Of a DNA stretch of 64,000 nucleotides, positions 25,150 to 37,632 are shown one piece after another. The position numbers were made by a program, and so were the translations under genes. Numbering within the stretch: position 1 is the stretch's first letter; the number at the start of each line of letters is the position of its first letter. Source of the DNA: Candidatus Vallotiella hemipterorum (GTDB taxonomy: Bacteria; Pseudomonadota; Gammaproteobacteria; Burkholderiales; Burkholderiaceae). The DNA is taken from the NCBI RefSeq assembly GCF_910593725.1, contig NZ_OU343031.1, positions 1,054,001 to 1,118,000 of the forward strand, in the 5' to 3' direction. Below the pieces are notes generated by a model that did not search any database, was not told where the DNA came from, and was given only the letters and a program-made list of their open reading frames with translations.

Positions 25150-25582
25150 CTACACACCCCTCCACAGTAATTCCCATCGAACGAGCAGTACCAGCAATCG
25201 TCCGAACTGCCGCATTAAGATTGGCCGCGGTAAGATCTGGCATTTTTGTCTTAGCAATTTCTTTAGCTTGCTCGTATGTGATATTACCTACTTTATCTAT
25301 ATGTGGCTTATTCGAGCCTCTATCAACTTTTGCTGCTTTTTTAATAAGTACAGCTGCAGGTGGAGTTTTTAGAACAAACGTAAAACTTTTATCTGCATAG
25401 GCAGTAATTAAAACTGGCGTTGGCAAACCTGGCTCGAGGTTTTGAGTTTGAGCGTTAAACGCTTTACAAAACGCCATGATATTTAAGCCTCGCTGACCCA
25501 GTGCTGGGCCTATAGGCGGCGAAGGGTTGGCTTTACCCGCAGGAATCTGCAACTTAATAAAGCTAATAATTTTTTTTGCCAT
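25142..25582 (-). CDS. rplK: 50S ribosomal protein L11
   Basis: GTPase-associated-centre protein, target of thiostrepton and needed for the RelA response. It has 146 residues: [29 protein letters not shown] split over the N-terminal domain with the conserved PP loop, and an RNA-binding C-terminal domain with [15 protein letters not shown]. The last residues read CVDG, whereas Burkholderia L11 ends GITVEGV to my knowledge. Removing one G from the GGGG at the junction would restore GV and a stop directly before the rplA ATG, so this looks like a one-base insertion. Confidence 0.97.
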   Translation of the reverse strand: MAKKIISFIKLQIPAGKANPSPPIGPALGQRGLNIMAFCKAFNAQTQNLEPGLPTPVLITAYADKSFTFVLKTPPAAVLIKKAAKVDRGSNKPHIDKVGNITYEQAKEIAKTKMPDLTAANLNAAVRTIAGTARSMGITVEGCVDG

Positions 25583-25742
25583 TTAAAACCTTGGGTGAAC
25601 GCCTAACGTTCGGCGAGTGATAACGCGCTTTTTAGCAAACTGTACCAGTGATTTTTAATAACTGACAAACATACAAAAAATACTCTAATGCTTACTATAA
25701 CTTTGTTACGTAACATACATGCGTCAAGCATAAGACTCAGTC

Positions 25743-26300
25743 TTAAACTTTTTCAACCTGGCCAAACTCCAGCTCAACAGGAGTAGCTCTACCAAAAATT
25801 GTCACTGAAACACGAACACGCGACTTCTCATAATTAACTTCTTCAACGCTGCCATTGAAATCCGTAAATGGACCTTCTTTAACACGAATGAGCTCCCCGA
25901 TTTCAAAAAGAGTTTTTGGCCGTGGTTTTTCAACACCCTCCTGGATTTGGGACATAATCTTATTAACTTCATGCTTTGAGATAGGACTTGGCCGATTTCG
26001 AGCGCCACCGACAAACCCTGTTACTTTGGCAGTATTTTTTACTAAATGCCATGTTTCGTCAGTCATGATCATTTCTACCAGTACATAGCCTGGAAAGAAC
26101 CTGCGCTCGGTTAGAGATTTATGTCCACCCTTAATCTCGACGACTTCTTCAGTTGGAACTAAAATCCGACCAAATTTACTTTGCATGCCAGCACGCTCGA
26201 TACGCTCCTGAAGCGTACGCTGAACGCTTTTCTCCGTACCAGAGTAAACATGCACGACATACCAACGATTATCACTTGATAATGATGCGCTATCATTCAT
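25743..26300 (-). CDS. nusG: Transcription elongation/antitermination factor NusG
   Basis: RNA polymerase-binding factor that suppresses pausing, couples transcription to translation through S10 and supports Rho and rRNA antitermination. It has 185 residues: an NGN domain starting [31 protein letters not shown], and a C-terminal KOW domain with [16 protein letters not shown]. It directly follows secE with one base between, and is separated by 160 bases from rplK. Confidence 0.98.
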   Translation of the reverse strand: MNDSASLSSDNRWYVVHVYSGTEKSVQRTLQERIERAGMQSKFGRILVPTEEVVEIKGGHKSLTERRFFPGYVLVEMIMTDETWHLVKNTAKVTGFVGGARNRPSPISKHEVNKIMSQIQEGVEKPRPKTLFEIGELIRVKEGPFTDFNGSVEEVNYEKSRVRVSVTIFGRATPVELEFGQVEKV

Positions 26301-26301
26301 A

Positions 26302-26682
26302 TTATTTCCAACCTAGAATTAGCGAAAAGATAACCCATTCAATAGTCTTATCGCTAATCCAAAGATAGATTGCCATCAGTAGCACAAAACCAAATACAAC
26401 CATAGTTGTTTGGACGGCTTCTTTTCGAGAGGGCCAAACAACTTTATTAATTTCACGATACGAATCTTTCGAAAATGCAATAAAGCTTTTACCTAAGGTT
26501 GAAGACAGCTCTACGGCAATACCTGTAGCAATACCAATGACTAAAACTAAGCTACGCACGTACCAATTATGCATCTCCAGCAAATAAAAGCCAGCAATCC
26601 CGGCGATAATAAGCAATATGCTTAGCGCCAGTAATAGTCTATTTTTTATAATACTTACAGTTTTAATAGATGAATTCGCCAT
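26302..26682 (-). CDS. secE: Preprotein translocase subunit SecE
   Basis: Essential small subunit of the SecYEG channel in the inner membrane. It has 126 residues and, like the E. coli protein, three membrane segments: about residues 13-33, 41-57 and 94-116. The conserved amphipathic stretch [20 protein letters not shown] before the last segment is clear. It lies between tRNA-Trp and nusG, the standard order. Confidence 0.96.
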   Translation of the reverse strand: MANSSIKTVSIIKNRLLLALSILLIIAGIAGFYLLEMHNWYVRSLVLVIGIATGIAVELSSTLGKSFIAFSKDSYREINKVVWPSRKEAVQTTMVVFGFVLLMAIYLWISDKTIEWVIFSLILGWK

Positions 26683-26721
26683 AACACTCTAAACAAATAC
26701 ACCGTATAATTAGTGCTGTAT

Positions 26722-26797
26722 TGGCAGGGGCAGAGGGCGTCGAACCCCCAACCTTCGGTTTTGGAGACCGATGCTCTACCGGTTGAGCTATACCCCT
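26722..26797 (-). tRNA. trnW: tRNA-Trp (CCA)
   Basis: Complete cloverleaf read on the minus strand, with anticodon loop CTCCAAA, T-loop GGTTCGA and encoded 3' CCA. It lies between the second tuf and secE, as in many betaproteobacteria, and is probably cut out of a common transcript. Confidence 0.96.
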
Positions 26798-26836
26798 AAA
26801 GACTATTATTGCAGCGATAGCTTTTGCTACTACAGT

Positions 26837-28045
26837 TATCAAAATTCACGATTTTATTTAAGAATCTTGGCCACAACACCGGCACCAACAGTACGACCAC
26901 CCTCGCGGATCGCAAAGCGTAGTCCTTCTTCCATAGCAATGGGCGCAATCAACTTGACTGTGATTGATACATTATCACCTGGCATTACCATTTCCCTATC
27001 TTCAGGTAACTCAATTGATCCCGTCACGTCTGTTGTGCGGAAATAGAACTGCGGTCGATAGTTATTAAAAAACGGTGTGTGTCGTCCACCTTCATCCTTA
27101 CTTAGTACATATACTTCTGCTGTGAAGTGCGTATGCGGTGTAATTGTTCCAAGCTTAGCAAGCACTTGGCCACGCTCCACATCTTCGCGCTTAGTTCCGC
27201 GTAGCAGAATACCTACGTTGTCACCAGCCTGGCCCTGGTCTAGTAGCTTTCGGAACATTTCTACGCCAGTACATGTTGTCTTTAATGTATTACGGATTCC
27301 TACAATCTCGATTTCTTCACCGACCTTGATTACCCCACGCTCTACCCGTCCAGTAACTACTGTACCTCGACCAGAAATCGAGAAAACATCTTCTACTGGC
27401 ATAAGAAATGTGCCGTCTATCGCACGCTCAGGTGTTGGAATGTAAGCGTCTAGCGCGTCAGCTAGACGCATCATTGCCGCCTCACCTAACTCGCCTTTAT
27501 CTCCCTCCAGCGCTAGCTTCGCTGAACCCTTTATAATCGGCGTGTTGTCACCAGGGAATTCATACTTAGATAACAGCTCTCGCACTTCCATTTCGACTAG
27601 TTCAAGCAGCTCCTCGTCGTCTACCATATCGCATTTATTTAAGAAAACAACGATATACGGTACACCTACCTGACGCGCTAGCAGAATATGCTCGCGTGTT
27701 TGAGGCATCGGGCCATCTGCGGCTGACACCACTAAGATCGCTCCGTCCATCTGCGCTGCACCCGTTATCATATTCTTTATGTAATCCGCATGACCCGGGC
27801 AGTCTACGTGTGCATAGTGACGCTGCTCTGTCTCGTACTCGATGTGAGCTGTATTGATTGTTATACCGCGCGCTTTTTCTTCTGGTGCCGCGTCAATCTC
27901 GTCATACTTCTTTGCTTCGCCACCAAACCTCGATGAGAGCACTGTTGCGAGTGCCGCCGTCAGCGTGGTTTTTCCATGGTCAACATGACCGATCGTACCT
28001 ACGTTCACGTGCGGCTTGGTTCGTCTAAACTTGCCTTTGGCCATT
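26837..28045. repeat. Duplicated tuf block, copy 2
   Basis: Identical to 6727-7935. The shared part stops 17 bases beyond the tuf stop codon and one base before the start codon. Confidence 0.9.
26854..28044 (-). CDS. tuf: Elongation factor Tu, tRNA-operon copy
   Basis: Second copy of the aminoacyl-tRNA delivery GTPase, 396 residues, identical to the product of 6744-7934 at both protein and DNA level. It follows tRNA-Tyr, tRNA-Gly and tRNA-Thr and precedes tRNA-Trp, which is the tufB-type context known from E. coli (tyrU-glyT-thrT-tufB). The ribosome-binding site differs from that of the str copy (AGGAG-type here), so expression may differ even though the protein does not. Confidence 0.99.
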   Translation of the reverse strand: MAKGKFRRTKPHVNVGTIGHVDHGKTTLTAALATVLSSRFGGEAKKYDEIDAAPEEKARGITINTAHIEYETEQRHYAHVDCPGHADYIKNMITGAAQMDGAILVVSAADGPMPQTREHILLARQVGVPYIVVFLNKCDMVDDEELLELVEMEVRELLSKYEFPGDNTPIIKGSAKLALEGDKGELGEAAMMRLADALDAYIPTPERAIDGTFLMPVEDVFSISGRGTVVTGRVERGVIKVGEEIEIVGIRNTLKTTCTGVEMFRKLLDQGQAGDNVGILLRGTKREDVERGQVLAKLGTITPHTHFTAEVYVLSKDEGGRHTPFFNNYRPQFYFRTTDVTGSIELPEDREMVMPGDNVSITVKLIAPIAMEEGLRFAIREGGRTVGAGVVAKILK

Positions 28046-28105
28046 TTTGACTCCTAACAGGGGGCGTGATCTGTTTCTTCGCGCGCAAACGCATTACTGA
28101 GACAT

Positions 28106-28180
<75 letters not shown>

Positions 28181-28195
28181 AAACACTTAAAACGT

Positions 28196-28269
28196 TGGAG
28201 CGGGTGAAGGGAATCGAACCCTCGTCATAAGCTTGGAAGGCTTCTGCTCTACCATTAAGCTACACCCGC
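28196..28269 (-). tRNA. tRNA-Gly (TCC)
   Basis: Full cloverleaf on the minus strand with anticodon loop CTTCCAA (anticodon TCC) and encoded CCA. It lies 15 bases upstream of tRNA-Thr in the Tyr-Gly-Thr cluster. Confidence 0.95.
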
Positions 28270-28304
28270 AAAATAGTTTTGTCTCATACTGCTACCGCAA
28301 ATCT

Positions 28305-28392
28305 TGGTGGAGGAGGTTGGATTCGAACCAACGTAGGCGTATAAGCCAACAGATTTACAGTCTGCCCCCTTTAGCCACTCGGGCACCCCTCC
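28305..28392 (-). tRNA. tRNA-Tyr (GTA)
   Basis: Class II tRNA with a long variable arm, anticodon GTA in the stem-loop CAGACTGTAAATCTG, and encoded CCA. It is the first gene of the tRNA-tuf transcription unit; its promoter should lie just above 28392. Confidence 0.95.
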
Positions 28393-28836
28393 GGTATAGA
28401 ATATATATTGTCAGCTAATTAGGTGCGAGTGTCAACCGCCCTATCATTAATCCCTAGCTTAGTAAACATTAGTTTTTATTTAATACGGCTTATCTTTATT
28501 TCAAGGGCGTAACTTTGGTTGTGTAGCTTTTATGTTACAACCCTAAAGGTTAAAAGCTTTAAGTGAGCTAATTATAAATTATCTATAGCTTTTGCTTGAG
28601 TAGAAATTTAGCAGACTTAACAATATATTAGTCGGCTTTTACCTGGTTCTAAAAATGTTTTTAAAGAAATTATTTTTCTGGATTTAATACTAACCTTAGT
28701 AGTATTTATATTTAGATTTCAGATATGTTTAAAAACGGCTAATTATATTTTTATTTTTTATATAAATTATTTAGGTAATACAAAATGTTAGGAACTATAG
28801 TTAGTGAACTAAGTAAATTAAATCCGCTAATGATCG
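28393..28836. other. AT-rich spacer between rRNA operon and tRNA-Tyr
   Basis: Nothing gene-like is visible in these 444 bases. By position it must carry the promoter of the tRNA-Tyr/Gly/Thr-tuf unit, but the AT-rich sequence offers many weak candidates and I do not choose one. Confidence 0.5.
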
Positions 28837-28912
28837 GTACTGTATTTATTAATTAAACTCGTTAATTAATAAATACAGTACGCCCGTTTCTATATCTGAA
28901 ACGGGCGTACTG
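28837..28912 (-). terminator. Two overlapping perfect hairpins after 5S rRNA
   Basis: The first stem met by polymerase is 28876-28890 with 28898-28912: 15 perfect base pairs, GC-rich core, 7-base loop. The second is 28837-28856 with 28862-28881: 20 perfect pairs, AT-rich, 5-base loop. They share bases 28876-28881, so both cannot form fully at once. The first is followed by a T-rich stretch on the minus strand. This is most likely the rRNA operon terminator, 14 bases after the 5S end. Confidence 0.75.
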
Positions 28913-28925
28913 GCACAAAATAAAA

Positions 28926-29040
28926 GCCTGACAATTACCTACTTTCACACGGGCAATCCGCACTATCATCGGCGTGAAGTCGTTTCACGGTCCTGTTCGG
29001 GATGGGTAGGAGTGGGTCCAACTTACTATGGTCATCAGGC
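28926..29040 (-). rRNA. rrf: 5S ribosomal RNA
   Basis: About 115 bases with complementary ends (GCCTG against CAGGC) and the conserved 5S internal segments. It follows 23S by about 120 bases and is the last gene of the rRNA operon. Ends are placed by the terminal helix and may be off by one or two bases. Confidence 0.95.
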
Positions 29041-29149
29041 AAAAAGAAAAGAGTTAGTTATTGTTTGATTCTATACAGCATATAGTACAACAAATCTGGA
29101 GAAAAGCAGTCGGTAGAGGTTAGCATAAATTAACGACAAAACATTAAAA

Positions 29150-29163
29150 CGGACTAGTTATAG

Positions 29164-29171
<8 letters not shown>
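29150..29171 (-). other. 23S processing stem, 3' strand
   Basis: 22 bases at the 3' end of 23S that pair with 32041-32062 at its 5' end with one mismatch. Such a stalk is the known RNase III substrate in pre-rRNA maturation. Confidence 0.75.
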
Positions 29172-32040
<2,869 letters not shown>

Positions 32041-32045
<5 letters not shown>

Positions 32046-32062
32046 ATCCTATAACAAGTCCG
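32041..32062 (-). other. 23S processing stem, 5' strand
   Basis: Pairs with 29150-29171 (21 of 22 bases) to bring both ends of 23S together for RNase III cleavage. Confidence 0.75.
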
Positions 32063-32354
32063 TTTTTAATAGACTTGTTAAAGTCTAAGTTTTGTGTTGT
32101 GCAATACTTTTTAAGTATTTTAATTAACTTAAAAAGTAAATGATTCTACCCATCTATTTTTACATCTATTTTAAGATGTATTTAATAGATAGACTGCTTT
32201 TCCAGATTGTTAAAGAACGCTACAGTCGTATAAATATTTTTATACACTGCTTAATTACTAACATTTAGGTTTAAATATTAGTAATTAAGCAGTGTGGAGG
32301 CAGACGGAATCGAACCGACTGAGCTACAGACCCTTTGTCTGTCCCCGTAACTTT
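32063..32354 (-). other. 16S-23S internal spacer
   Basis: The spacer holds no intact tRNA. It carries an antitermination boxA at 32207-32220 (minus-strand GCGTTCTTTAACAA), a 12-base-pair perfect hairpin (32105-32116 with 32127-32138), an 18-base-pair perfect hairpin (32244-32261 with 32278-32295), and a 39-base chimeric tRNA remnant at 32295-32333. In Burkholderia this spacer usually has tRNA-Ile and tRNA-Ala. Confidence 0.75.
32295..32333 (-). pseudogene. Fused tRNA-Ile / tRNA-Ala remnant
   Basis: On the minus strand the first part, GGGTCTGTAGCTCAG, is the acceptor 5' strand and D-arm start of tRNA-Ile(GAT). It runs straight into TCGGTTCGATTCCGTCTGCC, which matches the T-arm and acceptor 3' strand of Burkholderia tRNA-Ala(TGC) with a couple of changes. 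Both anticodon arms and the 3' CCA are missing. A deletion from within tRNA-Ile to within tRNA-Ala explains this, since tRNA-Ile lies before tRNA-Ala in the usual spacer. It cannot work as a tRNA. Confidence 0.8.
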
Positions 32355-32376
32355 ACAGCCGATAAGTGTGAGTACT
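32355..32376 (-). other. 16S processing stem, 3' strand
   Basis: 22 bases downstream of the 16S 3' end that pair with 34096-34117 upstream of its 5' end with a single mismatch, the expected RNase III stalk. Confidence 0.8.
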
Positions 32377-32397
32377 TGTAGTACAGACATTTCGCTC

Positions 32398-33933
<1,536 letters not shown>

Positions 33934-34095
33934 AACCTGTTACTTATTTTAGCTTTTTAGGCTTTGTCGCTCAACTCAAAATATTGATAATTTTTAAATT
34001 TCTAAAAATTACTTTAATTTTGCATGAGACTTGATTATTTTCTTTGCTTTTTACACTTTATATTTTATGTAAAGTGTAGTTTTGCCTGACCATCA

Positions 34096-34117
34096 AGTAC
34101 CCACACTTATCGGCTGT
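34096..34117 (-). other. 16S processing stem, 5' strand
   Basis: Pairs with 32355-32376 (21 of 22 bases). Between it and the 16S start lies a small hairpin (34052-34060 with 34070-34078). Confidence 0.8.
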
Positions 34118-34120
34118 TAC

Positions 34121-34134
34121 TTTTTTAAAGAGCA
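34121..34134 (-). promoter_or_regulatory. rRNA leader boxA
   Basis: Minus-strand TGCTCTTTAAAAAA, close to the bacterial boxA consensus TGCTCTTTAACA, in the leader just before the processing stem. It is the binding site for NusB-S10 in rRNA antitermination; nusG and rpsJ are both in this window. Confidence 0.8.
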
Positions 34135-34210
34135 TCGCGCTAAATTAGCTTTAACTTATTTGAGCTAAAGATTTTTTTGCGTTTTATTGTGTTAACAACA
34201 AAGAACTAGC

Positions 34211-34239
34211 ATTCTCGGTGTAATTCTACGAAACGTCAA
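34211..34239 (-). promoter_or_regulatory. rRNA operon promoter candidate
   Basis: Minus-strand -35 TTGACG (34239-34234), a 17-base spacer and -10 GAGAAT (34216-34211). The sequence above the -35 is AT-rich, like an UP element. Transcription would begin about 270 bases before 16S, leaving room for the boxA and processing stem seen downstream. Position and spacing are good, though the -10 matches the consensus at only four of six bases. Confidence 0.6.
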
Positions 34240-36808
34240 GAGCTTTTTAGAAAATTTCTTAGTCTTAGTAACTACTTACTGTTTTACTATATTCATTTAT
34301 GATGATAACTTTATATATTATTTTTTGTCTAGTAATTTGTAGAATATTATTAATTCTAAGTTTACGTTATAGGCTATTTGTTGGTTATCATACCGTTGAT
34401 AGCTACTATAACTATAGGCGATAGTAATCGACGTCTAGATATAATATTACTTTTACTACTCTGGTCGGTTATACTAACTTAAGCTGCACTGGATTGCTAG
34501 AACACGATACCGCCTAGTATGATCATGGCATCAGTACACTTGCTGCATGTTAATTATCTATAAACACTCTAACTTGTCGGGTAGGCTGCGACAGATTTAT
34601 AGCCAACGCATATTATAATAAATGGGATCGAGTCAACGGTCGTATTTATTGTATGCCTATTTAATACCCTAGCCAGGGCGAGTTAAAGATGTGAGATTAT
34701 CGTTTACTATATAGGACTGGGACCAGTAATACTGCGATCGCTAGTAAAAGACTTACTGGGCCTAGTATTGCTCGTGTTTAAGAAGTTTAGATACTTATAT
34801 AAGGGGGCCACCTACTAGCGAATTTTAGATTCAAACTAATAAACCGGCTAGCACGCCTCTTCCAAGTGCAATATCTTTGATAAAGACTTCTCCTGTCTAT
34901 ACCATCTTTCTATTTATTAGGTGTTCTTGAAGAAAATTGAATATAAAACTCTGGAACGAAATGCTTTAATATCTATTAATAATATACCGCTAATTCAGAA
35001 AGTCTCTCGGAGCTCATATTCTACTCTCTCTAGAGTTTTACCTGAATGACACAAAATCAGTCGTGCTGAGATATGACAACAAAACATAATCTTACCGCCA
35101 AGGTGCAAAACAGAGGTTCGGGGACTATATCCGTATAGCGTTATGGGAACGATCAGCATAGAGCGTGCGGATTAACGCATCTCATGCTACACCGCAGCTG
35201 CAGTCAGTGATGCCACCATACTAAACAAGAGCTCCTATTGCGTGCACGTATGATGTTTATAGATTTATAGTGCCACTAACGCTAAGATTTTATATATCAC
35301 TTATTAATGCCTATAAATATCTTGATATAATTTCTAACTATAATACTGGCCATAAAACAGATGGACTTAGTGCTATCTACTAAGTCCCGATATATATCAA
35401 GTAGATATCCGGCGAGCTAGTATTCTCGATACTATGCTGCTCGATTAAGACTTCAAATAGAACAAGGATTCTAACCTTCCGCGACTAAGTATTATAATAA
35501 ATATATATAGTAGATAGTTCTTGGTCAGTAGCCAAGACGGACCCTTTTAAAACACACAACTTAAACCGAATAGGGACCCAGAACCGGGTAGGTGGTGTAT
35601 ATACTTAGCTATTTGAAGCTAAACTGGTTCTCAGCACAATTAATATAAAACAGAATTAGTAGTGACTTGCTAGCTATACGTTTCTGGAGGGCCAAGTAAT
35701 AATTCTTGGCGTGTCAGCGCAGTAGTGACACTCGGATAATCCATACTGTTAGCGGACATATATCCGCTAACAGTATGGATTATCTCCCACCCTGCCCCTT
35801 TTTATTCCTCTCAGCACTTTACATATATATTAGATGAGAATATGAACCTTAAGGAAAAAAGATGTAACCTCTAGAATTTTAGAGGTCTCGTCGAGACTAG
35901 CATAGTTATCAACTATATCGCTTTCGCTTTATAAAAAAACATGTATAACTACGTTTATATAAGTAGTATTTAAGGCCTCATATAGGGATCGACCCATAGT
36001 TCGACAAAAACGCAACTTATCAGCTAACCCGAATACTACAAGATAGATTGTCCAAGTATCGCGATCTGGTATACCGGGCGAATGTAGTGAAAGCCAGCCG
36101 ATATCTATATATGCACAAAATTATATTTAAACGCGAATCGAATGACAATCTAGCGGTTACCATCGTCTAGAAATCGTATAAAATTACCTGATCCTAGTGT
36201 CAGGCGACACTATGCCACGATGCGTGGTACATCAAAATTCCGCTGTATATTTCTTAAGCAAACGACTTTAGCAGAGAAGCTTGAATAGTTTGTCGCGTTA
36301 TGGCGGAATATTAACACTCTCCTACGATAGTAACTAGGCTTCTAGCCTAATAGGCTTAACTCACTAATATTTAAAGTACATAGCTTTCTTAGATTAGATT
36401 CTGAAAATTTTTTTTTGAACATAATTATACTGGAATTATGCTTATATAAGCCACCCTTTCCCCGGTATTACTGGCTTGCTAGCCAATGGCTAATCGGCAC
36501 TACTATGCGTTCCAGTTGTGAAGACACTAATTTAGCCGCCTTGAGATATCCTGCTTTATGCATCTTGTATAGCTTCCGGGCATTAATGACTACGTACGCT
36601 GCTTGAGGCGTAAGCAAGGGGACATTCAGTTCAACTAATTAAACACCCGCTATTTTAGAGAGTAGCCGAAAGCTTAAGGAACTTTTAATTACAGTAATTT
36701 GTAGTGATAGGCAAGAGTATTACTCTATCATGATTTATTTATAGTAAAGCGTATATTTATATAAAATGAAATACAGTAGAGATAAAATTTGCAATCCTAA
36801 ATAACTAC
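34240..36808. other. Gene desert between rRNA operon and pyrE
   Basis: About 2.6 kb of mostly AT-rich sequence without a credible gene. Open frames are short and have no family character. Visible structure is limited to hairpins: a striking one at 35735-35784, a 9-base-pair one at 35363-35387, and two small ones at 36195-36226. Genes probably once lay here and have decayed beyond recognition. Confidence 0.6.
35735..35784. repeat. 22-bp perfect inverted repeat
   Basis: Arms 35735-35756 and 35763-35784 are exact reverse complements, with a 6-base loop. On the plus strand a C-rich then T-rich stretch follows (CCCCTTTTTATTCC), so it could terminate plus-strand transcription. No gene lies within 1 kb on either side. 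Its perfect state in decayed sequence is unusual. Confidence 0.75.
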
Positions 36809-36814
36809 TTGACA
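36809..36814 (+). promoter_or_regulatory. Possible pyrE -35 element
   Basis: A perfect TTGACA lies about 130 bases upstream of the pyrE start. No good -10 is found at 16-18 bases spacing (the best is GAGTAA), so this is only a candidate. Confidence 0.25.
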
Positions 36815-36942
36815 AATAGCTAGTTCCTACTGAGTAACTCAGAGCACGGTTAAGCCATATAGTATCTTATTAATTTATAATGGCGGGTTGTACGCAAAGT
36901 TTAATCTTATACAGACTACCCTATATTTTAAGGAATTTCTTA

Positions 36943-37632
36943 ATGAAAATTATAAATCAGCAAACAATTGCCGATGCGACCGCTAAAATTCTACTCGAGA
37001 TCCAGGCTATTCATTTCAACGCTAAAAAACCATATATCCTCACGTCTGGATGGGCTAGCCCAGTCTATGTCGATTGCAGAAAGCCAATTTCCTATCCACG
37101 CGTGCGCAATGCGTTGATGGACATGGCCGAAGCAGAAATTTATACCCGTATTGGATTCGAAAAAATTACTTCTGTAGCGGGCGGAGAAACTGCTGGCATC
37201 CCGTTTGCTGCATGGATTGCCGACCGCATGGGCTTACCAATGCAATATATTCGCAAGAAGCCAAAAGGTTTTGGCCGTAATGCGCAGATCGAAGGGGTTT
37301 TACTAGAGGGTTCGCGGGTTTTACTGGTCGAGGATCTAACGACCGACGGTCGCAGCAAGCTCAATTTTATTAATGCATTACGCACTGCTAATGCGGGCGT
37401 CGAGCACTGCTTTGTATTATTCCACTACAATATCTTTAAAGAAAATGTGTCGGCTCTTAAGGATGCTGGGGTCGCTCTACACGCATTAGCGACTTGGTGG
37501 GACTTACTACGCGTAGCTAAAGATGAGGGGTACTTCGACACTAAAACACTAGATGAAATTGAGAAGTTTCTACATGCTCCCGCTCAATGGTCAGCAGAGC
37601 ACGGAGGCGCGATGTCTGTACCACCACAGTAA
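36943..37632 (+). CDS. pyrE: Orotate phosphoribosyltransferase
   Basis: Makes orotidine 5'-phosphate from orotate and PRPP, the fifth step of UMP synthesis. The chosen start ([17 protein letters not shown]) has an AAGGA ribosome-binding site 8 bases upstream and matches the family N-terminus; 21 extra codons back to 36880 are open but look unrelated. It gives 229 residues. The PRPP loop [11 protein letters not shown] lies at 129-139, and the substrate region with [13 protein letters not shown] at 35-47. The gene stands alone between two deserts and seems intact, so pyrimidine synthesis is probably kept. Confidence 0.96.
   Translation: MKIINQQTIADATAKILLEIQAIHFNAKKPYILTSGWASPVYVDCRKPISYPRVRNALMDMAEAEIYTRIGFEKITSVAGGETAGIPFAAWIADRMGLPMQYIRKKPKGFGRNAQIEGVLLEGSRVLLVEDLTTDGRSKLNFINALRTANAGVEHCFVLFHYNIFKENVSALKDAGVALHALATWWDLLRVAKDEGYFDTKTLDEIEKFLHAPAQWSAEHGGAMSVPPQ

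Noticed and set aside
36415-36606. 63-codon plus-strand frame upstream of pyrE
   Set aside because: No ribosome-binding site, no motif, and it ends well before pyrE in decayed sequence.
34240-36808. Replication origin or regulatory RNA in the desert near the rRNA operon
   Set aside because: No DnaA-box cluster, iterons or conserved RNA fold could be recognised; only isolated hairpins.
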